Shown here one piece after another: positions 24,404 through 32,074 of a stretch of DNA of 32,074 bases (positions are counted from its first letter, which is position 1; every line of letters begins with the position of its first letter). The stretch lies in contig VRUE01000019.1 in assembly GCA_019456285.1 (NCBI GenBank), positions 1 to 32,074 on the forward strand. The letters are read 5' to 3'. The notes below the pieces were generated by a model. That model was not told the DNA's origin and made no database searches. It saw only the letters and a program-made list of their open reading frames with translations. This DNA comes from Solirubrobacterales bacterium. Lineage in GTDB: Bacteria; Actinomycetota; Thermoleophilia; Solirubrobacterales; 70-9. The translations under genes were made by a program, and so were the position numbers.

Positions 24404-25302
24404 GGACGATCTATCTCGGCACCTCGGAGTTCGCCGCGGCGGTGCTGCGCCGCCTGGCCGGCTCCCCGCACCGCCCGCTGCTGGTCGTGACGCCCCCGGA
24501 CCGCCCCAAGGGGCGGGGGCGGAGGACCCTGCCGCCCGCCGCCGCCGAGGCGGCGGGCGAGCTGGGGATCGAGCTGCTCCAGGCCGAGAGCGTCAACGAG
24601 GAGGCGGCGCTGGAGCGAATCCGCGCGGCGCGCCCCGAGGCGGCCGCGGTCTGCGCCTTCGGCCAGCTGATCCGCGAGCCGCTGCTCTCAGAGCTGCCGA
24701 TGCTGAACGTCCACCCTTCGCTGCTGCCGCGCTGGCGGGGCGCGGCCCCGATCGAGCGCGCGATCATGGCCGGCGACCCGAGCACGGGCGTCAGCGTGAT
24801 GCGGGTCACCGCCGGCCTCGACTCCGGCCCGGTCGCGCTGCGGGAAGAGGTCTCGATCGGCCCCGAGGAGGACTTCGAGATCCTCTCCGCGAGGCTCGCC
24901 GAGCTGGGCGGCGAGCTGCTGGTCAGGGCGCTGGACCTGCACGCCGAGGGACGGCTGGAGCTGCAGGAGCAGGACGACGACGAGGCGACCTACGCCGGCA
25001 AGATCGACCCCGCCGAGCGCTGTCTCGACCCGACGCGCCCGGCCGTCGAGCTGGCCCGGGCGGTCCGCGCTCTCTCCCCACACATCGGCGCCTACCTGGA
25101 AACCGCCGCCGGCAGGCTGGGGGTGCGGCGGGCGCGCCCGGTCGACGTCGGGGTCAGGGCGGGCGAGATGCGGGCCGAGTGGGGAGCGTTGCTGCTCGGC
25201 TGCGGCCAGGGAACGCTGCGGCTGGAGGTGGTTCAGCCGCAGGGAGGCAAGCCGATGGCGGCGGGCGCCTATCTGCGCGGCCACCCGCTGCCGAGGCTGT
25301 GA
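24400..25302 (+). CDS. fmt: Methionyl-tRNA formyltransferase
   Basis: TIYLGTSEFAAAVLRRL, LLVVTPPDRPKGRGR, NVHPSLLPRWRGAAPIERAIMAGD. Confidence 0.95.
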   Translation: MRTIYLGTSEFAAAVLRRLAGSPHRPLLVVTPPDRPKGRGRRTLPPAAAEAAGELGIELLQAESVNEEAALERIRAARPEAAAVCAFGQLIREPLLSELPMLNVHPSLLPRWRGAAPIERAIMAGDPSTGVSVMRVTAGLDSGPVALREEVSIGPEEDFEILSARLAELGGELLVRALDLHAEGRLELQEQDDDEATYAGKIDPAERCLDPTRPAVELARAVRALSPHIGAYLETAAGRLGVRRARPVDVGVRAGEMRAEWGALLLGCGQGTLRLEVVQPQGGKPMAAGAYLRGHPLPRL

Positions 25303-26708
25303 GCGCGGGCCGCCCCGCCGCTGTGATCTCTCCCGCCCGCGCCCTCGCCTTCGAGGCCGTCCGGGCGACCTTCGAGGACGGCGCCTTCACCGAGCGGACC
25401 TTCCGTGAGTCGGCCGACGAGCGCGGCCTGGCCGGCCGCGAGCGCGCCCAGGCGCAGCGCCTCGTCTACGGCGCCGTCCAGCGCCGCGGCACCAGCGACG
25501 CGGCGATCGAGCGCCTCGCGGAGCGCTCGCCGCGGCTGCTCGACCCGCCGCTGCTGGCCGCCCTACGCCTCGGGCTCTACGAGCTGCTGTTCGCCGACGC
25601 TACCCCCGACCACGCCGCGGTCGACCAGGCGGTCGAGCTGGCCAAGCGGGCCGGCGCTGCCCACGCTGCGGGCCTGGTCAACGCGATCCTGCGACGCGCG
25701 ACGCGGCAGCGGGACGAGCTGACCGCCTCTCTGCTCGGCGACGACTCGACCCCCGAGCTGGCCGCGGTGGCGCACTCGGTGCCGCCCTGGCTGGCGCGGA
25801 TGTGGTGGCGGGAGCTGGGGCCGGACGGCGCCCGCTCCCTGCTGGCGACCTGCAACGAGCCCGCCGAGGTGGCGATGCGCGTCAACACCCTCGCCACCGA
25901 CCGCGAGGCGGTGCTCGCCGGGCTGCGCGAGGCGGGGGTCGAGGCGCGGCCTCCGCAGGCCGGCTGGCCGCTCGACGCGCCGGAGGAGATCGTCGTCGCC
26001 GGGCGGATCGGGGCGGCGGTTCCCGACCGGATCGCGGCCGGCGAGCTGACCCCGCAGAGCCGCGGTTCCGCGGCGGTCGTCGAGGCTCTCGACCCCCGGC
26101 CCGGGGAGCAGATCCTCGACCTCTGCGCCGGGCCGGGGATCAAGACGGGCCAGATCGCGGCCCGGATGGGCGACCGGGGCGAGACGATCTCGGTCGAGCT
26201 GGACCCCGGCAGGGCGGCCGAGGTGGCGGAGCAGGCGCGGCGGCTGGGGCTGCGCAGCGTCACCGTGGTCGAGGCCGACGCGGCGGAGATGGAGCTGGCG
26301 CCCGGCTTCGACCGGGTCCTTGTCGACGCGCCGTGCTCGAACCTCGGCGCGCTGGCCGCGCGCCCCGATGCCCGCTGGCGCAAGTCTCCGCAGGCGATCG
26401 AGCGGCTCGCCGACCTGCAGGGCCGCCTCCTGCGCAGGGCGGCCGGGGTGCTGCGCCCGGGCGGCGTGCTCGTCTACGCGACCTGCACGATCTCCCGCCG
26501 CGAGAACGAGGACCAGGTCGCGGCGCTGCTCGAGGCGGCCTCGGCCGGGGAGGCGTCGCCGCTCGCCGTCGAGGACCTCGGCGCAGGCGCCCCGACGCTC
26601 GCCTCGCCGCTCGACCCACGTTGCCTGCAGCTCCGCCCCGATCGCGACTGCACGACAGGTTTCTTCATCTGCCGTCTCAGGACCCATCCCGGTTCTGAGC
26701 AGGGATGA
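25299..26708 (+). CDS. rsmB: 16S rRNA (cytosine-5)-methyltransferase RsmB (Sun)
   Basis: N-terminal NusB-like domain; EILDLCAGPGIKTGQIAARM, VDAPCSNLGAL, YATCTISRRENEDQV. GTG 25299 overlaps fmt stop (25323 also possible). Confidence 0.92.
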   Translation: MSAGRPAAVISPARALAFEAVRATFEDGAFTERTFRESADERGLAGRERAQAQRLVYGAVQRRGTSDAAIERLAERSPRLLDPPLLAALRLGLYELLFADATPDHAAVDQAVELAKRAGAAHAAGLVNAILRRATRQRDELTASLLGDDSTPELAAVAHSVPPWLARMWWRELGPDGARSLLATCNEPAEVAMRVNTLATDREAVLAGLREAGVEARPPQAGWPLDAPEEIVVAGRIGAAVPDRIAAGELTPQSRGSAAVVEALDPRPGEQILDLCAGPGIKTGQIAARMGDRGETISVELDPGRAAEVAEQARRLGLRSVTVVEADAAEMELAPGFDRVLVDAPCSNLGALAARPDARWRKSPQAIERLADLQGRLLRRAAGVLRPGGVLVYATCTISRRENEDQVAALLEAASAGEASPLAVEDLGAGAPTLASPLDPRCLQLRPDRDCTTGFFICRLRTHPGSEQG

Positions 26709-26956
26709 TGGGGCGGATGAGCGAGAAAGGCGAGGGTGAAAGCGTGCTGCGCCGGGCGAGCTGCCCGGGCTGCGGCGAGCCGTGGCTGCGTCCGACCCAG
26801 CTGCCGGGCCGCTTCCACTGCGTGTACTGTCTGCGCCGCTTCGAGTTGGTTTCGCAGTGCCCCAACTGCGGCGAGCACCAGACGATCGCCCGGATGAGCA
26901 GCAGCGAGGACATGACCTGCCAGCCTTGCGGAGATTCCATGCTGAGGCCCGTATGA
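26705..26956 (+). CDS. Small double zinc-ribbon protein (YfgJ-like)
   Basis: CPGCGEPWLRPTQLPGRFHCVYC and CPNCGEHQTIARMSSSEDMTCQPC: two CxxC pairs per ribbon. ATG 26717 also possible. Confidence 0.7.
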   Translation: MMGRMSEKGEGESVLRRASCPGCGEPWLRPTQLPGRFHCVYCLRRFELVSQCPNCGEHQTIARMSSSEDMTCQPCGDSMLRPV

Positions 26957-27639
26957 GCGAGCGGATGGCCGAGCTGACCGCCGAGCGGCGGGTCGCCCCC
27001 TCGATCCTCTCCGCGGACTTCTCGCGGCTGGGGTCGCAGGTCGGCGAGGTGATGGAGGCCGGGGCGCGGGTGATTCACGTCGATGTGATGGACGGGCATT
27101 TCGTGCCGCCGATCACGATCGGGCCGCTGGTCGCCGCCTCGATCGCCGACCAGGTCCATGCGGCCGGCGGCGCGATCGACGTTCACCTGATGATCGAGGC
27201 GCCGGAGCGGCAGATCGAGGTCTTCGCCAAGGCCGGGGCCGACTCGATCACCTTCCACGCGGAGGCGACCCCGCACGCCAGCCGCACCCTGTCGGCGATC
27301 CGCGAGCTGGGTTGCCTGGCGGGCGTCGCGATCAACCCCGGCACCCCGGTCGAGGCGGTCGCCGAGCTGCGGGGGCTCGCCGACATCGTCCTCTGCATGA
27401 CCGTCAACCCCGGCTGGGGCGGCCAGGCGTTCATCGCGGGCTCGCCCGACAAGGTCTCCCGCCTCGCCGCGCTGGCCGGCGACGCCAGGATCGAGGTCGA
27501 CGGCGGCATCGACGCGGCGACGGCCGGATCGGCCGCCGCCGCGGGCGCCTCGCTGTTCGTCGCCGGCTCGGCGCTGTTCGGCGCCGCCGACCCGGTCGCC
27601 GCCTATGCCGAGATCGCGGCAGCCGCCGGGGCGGTCTGA
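26953..27639 (+). CDS. rpe: Ribulose-phosphate 3-epimerase
   Basis: APSILSADFSRLGSQV, HVDVMDGHFVPPITIGP, VHLMIEAPE, MTVNPGWGGQAFI, EVDGGIDAATA. Confidence 0.96.
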   Translation: MSERMAELTAERRVAPSILSADFSRLGSQVGEVMEAGARVIHVDVMDGHFVPPITIGPLVAASIADQVHAAGGAIDVHLMIEAPERQIEVFAKAGADSITFHAEATPHASRTLSAIRELGCLAGVAINPGTPVEAVAELRGLADIVLCMTVNPGWGGQAFIAGSPDKVSRLAALAGDARIEVDGGIDAATAGSAAAAGASLFVAGSALFGAADPVAAYAEIAAAAGAV

Positions 27640-27660
27640 CCGGGCCCCCGCCCCCGCCTG

Positions 27661-27680
27661 TCAGTCACCGAGATGACTGA
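27661..27680 (+). terminator. Hairpin downstream of rpe, candidate terminator
   Basis: TCAGTCA-CCGAGA-TGACTGA perfect 7-bp stem followed by TTCCTAATT. Confidence 0.45.
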
Positions 27681-27831
27681 TTCCTAATTAACGTGCCCGC
27701 GGGGGCGCGACTGGCCAAGCGGGGCGGTGCGCGCGTCCGCGGCGCGTAGCAGCGCTACGCGCGAGGGCGTGCGTGCCGATCCTGCGCCGCGCCAGGCGCG
27801 TCATCCGTGGATACGGGAATTAGGAATCAGT
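27676..27831. repeat. 156-bp element bounded by perfect 14-bp inverted repeats (MITE-like, structured RNA, or paired terminators)
   Basis: ACTGATTCCTAATT (27676-27689) and AATTAGGAATCAGT (27818-27831); internal 9-bp hairpin GCGCGTAGC-AGC-GCTACGCGC (27742-27762). Confidence 0.6.
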
Positions 27832-27848
27832 GATCTGAGCGGCCCGGG

Positions 27849-29675
27849 TCAGCTGCCGGGCCTGCCCCCGGGGCGCATCGCCGGCGCCACCAGCACCCCC
27901 GCGACCTCCTGCCACCAGGACCGCTCCACCTCGGCGATGCCGGCTCGCAGCGCCCGGCGCGCGCACCAGTCGGCCAGCTGTCGGCGTCCGCCCACCGCGA
28001 CGTGCTTGGCCCCGGTCACGGCGAAGCGGCCATCGGCGAGCGCGACCAGGGCGCCGGGCTCGTCGCGGCGCGTCCGCAGCCGGGTCCGCACCGGGATGCC
28101 GTCCACCTCCTCGGGGACCGCCGGGTCGCCGTCCAGCGTCTGACTGGGGCGGACCGAGAAGATCTGCGGCGCGCCGCGACGGGGCAGCAGCAGCGGCGCC
28201 GGCTCGCGCAGCGGCCCCTCTCGCCAGAGGCGGGTGAGGCGCTCGACCTCCTCGCGCCGGTGTTCCTGGACCATCAGGTGCAGCTCGTCGCCGGGCTCGA
28301 TCCGGGTCGACCCCCGCGGCGCGATCGCCCGCCCGTCGCGCACGATCAGGTGCACCAGCGCCTCCCGCGGCAGCCCCAGCTCCTTCACCATCAGCCCGGC
28401 GGCGGCGTCCCCCTCGCGCACCCGCCAGGAGATCAGCTCGCCGCCCAGCCTGCGCACGACCCCGACGTCGGCGACCGGCCGCGGCAGCGCCGGCTCGGTG
28501 GTGGTGAGGCGGAGGCGGCGGGCGAGCGGCTCGATCGTCGCCCCCTGCACGAGGGTCGAGGTGACGACGATGAAGAAGACGGCGTTGAAGATCAGGTTCG
28601 CCTCGGCGACGCCCGCGACGACCGGGAAGGTCGCCAGCCAGATCGGGATCGCGCCGCGCAGGCCGGCCCAGCTCAGCATCGTCCGCTCGCGCAGGTTGAG
28701 CCGGGTCGGGAGGGTGACCAAGATAGTCGCCAGCGGGCGCGCGACGAGGATCAGCAGCGCCGAGAGGAGCAGGCCCTGGCCGGCCACTCCCCAGAGCTGG
28801 CTCGGGAAGACCAGCAGCCCGAGCATGAAGAAGAGCCCGATCTGGACCAGCCAGCTGAGCCCCTGGTGGAAGGCGACCACGGTGCTGCGCGCCGGCATCG
28901 AGCCGGTGCCGAGGACGAGCGCCGTCACGTAGACGGCGAGGAAGCCGGAGCCGCCGGCGACCTCGGCGACCCCGTAGGAGAGCGCCGCCGTGGCGATCGT
29001 CGCCACCGGGTAGAGGCCCTGGGTGGGCAGCTCGACCCGCTCGACCGCCTGGCGGGCGACCCAGCCGAGGCCGAGGCCGAGGGCGGCGCCGAGCGAGAGC
29101 TTGACCGCGAAGGCGAGGAGCATGTCCGGGGCGCCGTAGGAGGGATCGGCGATCCAGTCGGCGAAGCCGACCACCAGCAGCAGCGCCACCGGGTCGTTCA
29201 TCCCCGACTCTCCCTCCAGGGTCCGCGCCAGGCGCCGCTCGAGCCGCGAGCCGCGCAGCACCGCGAAGATCGCGGCCGAGTCCGTGGCGGCGACGGCGGC
29301 GCCGAGGATCAGCCCCTGCAGCGTGCTCAGGTCGAAGATCCAGATCGCCGCGGCGCCGGTCACCAGCGCGGTCAGGAAGGTGCCGGCCGTCGCCAGCCCG
29401 ATCGCGGTGCCGAGGACCGGGCGAATCTCGTGCCAGCCCGCGGTCAGGCCGCCCTCGAAGAGGATCAGCACGAGGCCGATCGTGCCGACGGTCCGGGCGA
29501 GCTTGGCGTCGTCGAACTCGATCCCGCCGATCCCGTCGGAGCCGAGCAGCATCCCCAGTCCGAGGAAGAGCAGCAGGCCGGGAACACGGACGCGGTCGGC
29601 GACCAGCGCCGCCGCGATCCCCGCGGCGAGCAGCGCGCCGGCGACCAGGATCAGCTCGGCGTCGTGTCCGCCCAT
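27849..29675 (-). CDS. K+/H+ (Na+/H+) antiporter, CPA1 CvrA/NhaP2-like with C-terminal TrkA_C-type domain
   Basis: LFEGGLTAGWHEIRP, AAVAATDSAAIFAVL, LEGESGMNDPVALLLV, LSWAGLRGAIPIWLATFP; cytosolic tail VKELGLPREALVHLIVRDGRAIAPRGSTRIEPGDELHLMV. Confidence 0.9.
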   Translation of the reverse strand: MGGHDAELILVAGALLAAGIAAALVADRVRVPGLLLFLGLGMLLGSDGIGGIEFDDAKLARTVGTIGLVLILFEGGLTAGWHEIRPVLGTAIGLATAGTFLTALVTGAAAIWIFDLSTLQGLILGAAVAATDSAAIFAVLRGSRLERRLARTLEGESGMNDPVALLLVVGFADWIADPSYGAPDMLLAFAVKLSLGAALGLGLGWVARQAVERVELPTQGLYPVATIATAALSYGVAEVAGGSGFLAVYVTALVLGTGSMPARSTVVAFHQGLSWLVQIGLFFMLGLLVFPSQLWGVAGQGLLLSALLILVARPLATILVTLPTRLNLRERTMLSWAGLRGAIPIWLATFPVVAGVAEANLIFNAVFFIVVTSTLVQGATIEPLARRLRLTTTEPALPRPVADVGVVRRLGGELISWRVREGDAAAGLMVKELGLPREALVHLIVRDGRAIAPRGSTRIEPGDELHLMVQEHRREEVERLTRLWREGPLREPAPLLLPRRGAPQIFSVRPSQTLDGDPAVPEEVDGIPVRTRLRTRRDEPGALVALADGRFAVTGAKHVAVGGRRQLADWCARRALRAGIAEVERSWWQEVAGVLVAPAMRPGGRPGS

Positions 29676-29684
29676 CGGTTGCTC

Positions 29685-31052
29685 CTAAGCGCCCTCGTCC
29701 ACCGCTGCCAGCTGCGCCTCCAGCTCCTCGGCCGAGTCGAGGGCGGGAACGTCCTCGAGCCGCTCGTGGGGGCGGCGGTAGATCGCGTAGAGCAGCGCCA
29801 GCAGCAGGCCGGCGGTCGTCGCGAAGCCGATCTCGACCCGGAGGAACTCGTCGGCGATCAGCGGCAGGAAGCACCAGGCGATGAAGAAGGCGGCGCAGCC
29901 GATCCAGCGAGCCGAGGCGCGGCGCACCTGGCCCTGGGCGAGGCAGGCCTGGTTGATCGTCACCGCGGACAGGTACAGCCCCATCCCGGCGACGATCAGC
30001 AGCAGCCCGCCCCGGTCGTAGGTGAACTTCTCGCTGAAGGCGAGCTGCATCAGCTGCGGCCCGGCGGCCAGGACGAAGATCGCGACGACGGCGGTGAAGG
30101 CGGCGATCGCCAGCAGGACCATCCGCACCGAGCGGTGGAATTCCGCCTCGCTGTCGGGCGCGGCGCTGGTGCGGAGGCTGGTCAGGTGGGGGAGGATGCT
30201 GGTCGAGACCGCCTGGAAGAGCTGCAGGGGCGCCCGGGCGATCATCAGCACGTTGAAGATGAAGCCCGCCGCCGCCGCGCCCTCCAGCCCGCGGATGATC
30301 AGTGGGCCGGCGTTGAGGAATACCTGCTCGCTGAACATGATCAGCAGCACGGCGGCGGCGAAGCCGGCTCCGTGGGCAAGCGGGAACTCGGCAGCGCCCT
30401 CCGCGGCCGGCGGCGGCGGCGCGGCCCTGGCGCGGCGGGCGAACACGGCCGGCACCACCATCAGGCTCAGGGCCGGCGCGGCGACGATTCCGATCGCCAC
30501 CGCGGACTGGCCGCTCAGCAGGCTGACGGCGACGAGGACCGCGAACAGCGTCCGGAACAACGACTCGGAGAGGATCAGCGCGGTGAAGAGGCCGAAGCGG
30601 CGGTGCCCGGCCAGGTAGCCGCGCGCGAAGTAGCTCGCCGCGTAGAAGAGGACCGCCGAGAAGAAGACCCAGTAGAGCGTTTCGTTCCCGTCCAGCAGGC
30701 CGTCCTGGAGCGGTCCGCGCAGGGCCAGCGTGACGACCGCGAAGGCCGCGGCGAGGCCGAGCTGGATCTTCGCCGCCACCCGGATCGGCTCGCCGATCGG
30801 CTCCCCCTTGACCAGCCGTTCGGAGATGTGGCGCGAGAGCAGCTGGTCGATCGGCCGGTACAGGGTCGAGACGGTGATGAAGACGGCCGACCAGAGCACC
30901 GTGATCTCCCCGTAGTCGGGTTTGGAGAGCACGTGGGAGGCGATGAAGAAGTAGGCGTAGGTGACCACCCCGGTCAGCCCGACGCCGACCGCGAGGAAGC
31001 TCGCCGTCTTGCCGTAGTCGGCCGCCGCCGAGCCGCCTGTGCCGCGCCGCAT
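29685..31052 (-). CDS. MOP-superfamily polysaccharide flippase (Wzx-like)
   Basis: Multi-TM protein: FLAVGVGLTGVVTYAYFFIASHVLSKPDYGEITVLWSAVFI, AQGQVRRASARWIGCAAFFI; adjacent to a GT2 gene. Confidence 0.75.
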   Translation of the reverse strand: MRRGTGGSAAADYGKTASFLAVGVGLTGVVTYAYFFIASHVLSKPDYGEITVLWSAVFITVSTLYRPIDQLLSRHISERLVKGEPIGEPIRVAAKIQLGLAAAFAVVTLALRGPLQDGLLDGNETLYWVFFSAVLFYAASYFARGYLAGHRRFGLFTALILSESLFRTLFAVLVAVSLLSGQSAVAIGIVAAPALSLMVVPAVFARRARAAPPPPAAEGAAEFPLAHGAGFAAAVLLIMFSEQVFLNAGPLIIRGLEGAAAAGFIFNVLMIARAPLQLFQAVSTSILPHLTSLRTSAAPDSEAEFHRSVRMVLLAIAAFTAVVAIFVLAAGPQLMQLAFSEKFTYDRGGLLLIVAGMGLYLSAVTINQACLAQGQVRRASARWIGCAAFFIAWCFLPLIADEFLRVEIGFATTAGLLLALLYAIYRRPHERLEDVPALDSAEELEAQLAAVDEGA

Positions 31053-32065
31053 CAGTCGTCCCGGGCGCCGGGCTCGTAGTGGGAGGGCTTGACGCCGAGC
31101 GCCAGCTCGGCCCGCCGCACCCGCTCGAAGACCCGCTGCGTCATCACCCGCTGCCCGGCGAGCAGGTCGCCGATCACCCCCAGCGCCAGCAGCTGCACGG
31201 CGGCGATGAAGAGCACCGCGCCGAGGATCAGCGACTGGATGTGGCCGCTGCTGTCGCCGTTGAAGATCCAGTCGACCAGGAACGGCATCCAGGCGGCCAG
31301 GGCCAGGAGCGCGACGAGCAGCCCGGCGGTGGCGAACACCCGCAGCGGCTCGTAGCGGGCGTAGATGCGGAAGATCGAGAGGGCGTTGCGCCGCACGTAG
31401 GCCCCGGTCGAGTCGAAGAGGCGTGACTCGCGGGTCTGCGGGTTGGTCCCGACCTCGACCTGGTCGATCGCGACCAGCATCTTGCCCGCCTGGATCAGGC
31501 TCTCCAGCGTGTAGGTGAAGTTGTCGACCACCAGCAGCCCCAGCGCCGCCTCGCGTTTGTAGGCGCGGAAGCCCGAGGTGGTGTCGGCGACCTCGGTCCC
31601 CGAGAGCCTTCGCACGACCCAGCTGCCGAGCCGCTGCAGCGCCTTCTTCGGGCCGGAGAAGTGGGCGATCCGCTGGACCCGGCGGTCGCCGACGACGATG
31701 TCGGCCTCACCGGCGAGGATCGGGGCGATCAGCTTCGGGATGTCGGCGCCGCGGTACTGGTTGTCGGCGTCGGTGTTGACGACGATCTCGGCGCCCAGCT
31801 TCAGGCAGGCGTCGAGGCCGGCCTGGAACCCCGCCGCCAGCCCCTTGTTGTTGGTGAGGCGGACGATGTGCTCGACCCCGTGCCGCCGCGCCACCTCGGC
31901 CGTGCGGTCGGTCGAGCCGTCGTCGATCACAAGGAACTCGATCTCGTCGATGCCGTCGATCTGGCGCGGCAGATCGGCGAGCGTCGCCGGCAGGGTCGCC
32001 TCCTCGTTCAGGCAGGGGATTTGCACGATCAGCTTGATGGCGTGGCCAGGGTATCCGGAGGCCAC
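31052..32065 (-). CDS. GT2-family (DPM1/GtrB-like) glycosyltransferase with C-terminal TM segments
   Basis: IPCLNEEATLPATLADLP, LVIDDGSTDRTAEVARRHG, NTDADNQYRGADIPKLIAPI; TGA/ATG overlap with downstream flippase. N-terminus close to window edge. Confidence 0.85.
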   Translation of the reverse strand: MASGYPGHAIKLIVQIPCLNEEATLPATLADLPRQIDGIDEIEFLVIDDGSTDRTAEVARRHGVEHIVRLTNNKGLAAGFQAGLDACLKLGAEIVVNTDADNQYRGADIPKLIAPILAGEADIVVGDRRVQRIAHFSGPKKALQRLGSWVVRRLSGTEVADTTSGFRAYKREAALGLLVVDNFTYTLESLIQAGKMLVAIDQVEVGTNPQTRESRLFDSTGAYVRRNALSIFRIYARYEPLRVFATAGLLVALLALAAWMPFLVDWIFNGDSSGHIQSLILGAVLFIAAVQLLALGVIGDLLAGQRVMTQRVFERVRRAELALGVKPSHYEPGARDD

Positions 32066-32074
32066 GTCATCTCG

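Noticed and set aside
27690-27817. Possible tRNA-like sequence (ACTGGCCAAGCGG resembles a D-arm) in the inverted-repeat element
   Set aside because: No T-loop GTTCGAATC equivalent, no plausible acceptor/anticodon stems in register.
28002-31079. 1025-aa plus-strand ORF antisense to the antiporter and flippase
   Set aside because: Low-complexity R/D/E/G/Q/H-rich translation typical of the antisense frame of high-GC genes; the minus-strand ORFs have clear membrane-protein family signatures.

Overview
High-GC (about 70%) chromosomal segment, probably from an actinobacterium; class Thermoleophilia/Solirubrobacterales-like is an inference from gene content only. It is densely packed with housekeeping genes. 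Plus strand: murC 3' end, murB, a short ftsQ-like gene, ftsZ, gcvT-gcvH-gcvPA-gcvPB, a DHA2-type MFS exporter, trpS, scpA-scpB, rluB-type pseudouridine synthase, aroH-type chorismate mutase, a HisC/aromatic aminotransferase, DAHP synthase, prephenate dehydrogenase, aroA, cmk, der, metK, priA, def, fmt, rsmB, a small double zinc-ribbon protein and rpe. Minus strand: a PH-domain membrane protein, a CvrA/NhaP2-like antiporter, a MOP-type flippase and a GT2 glycosyltransferase. I saw no CRISPR, tRNA, rRNA or canonical IS. The less ordinary signals are mostly non-coding: (1) a 30-codon ORF ending ...LSYFWRFS* just upstream of DAHP synthase, followed by hairpins, which looks like an aromatic-amino-acid attenuator; (2) an identical 18-bp motif at the same promoter-proximal position upstream of the hisC-like gene and metK; (3) a 156-bp element bounded by perfect 14-bp inverted repeats between convergent genes; (4) recurring TANNNT boxes 6-8 nt upstream of RTG starts (leaderless promoters), three built on the upstream gene's stop codon; (5) an FtsQ that appears to lack its POTRA domain; (6) paired 19-bp palindromes upstream of ftsZ. 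All calls were made by eye from the sequence and the supplied ORF track; no database search was run.
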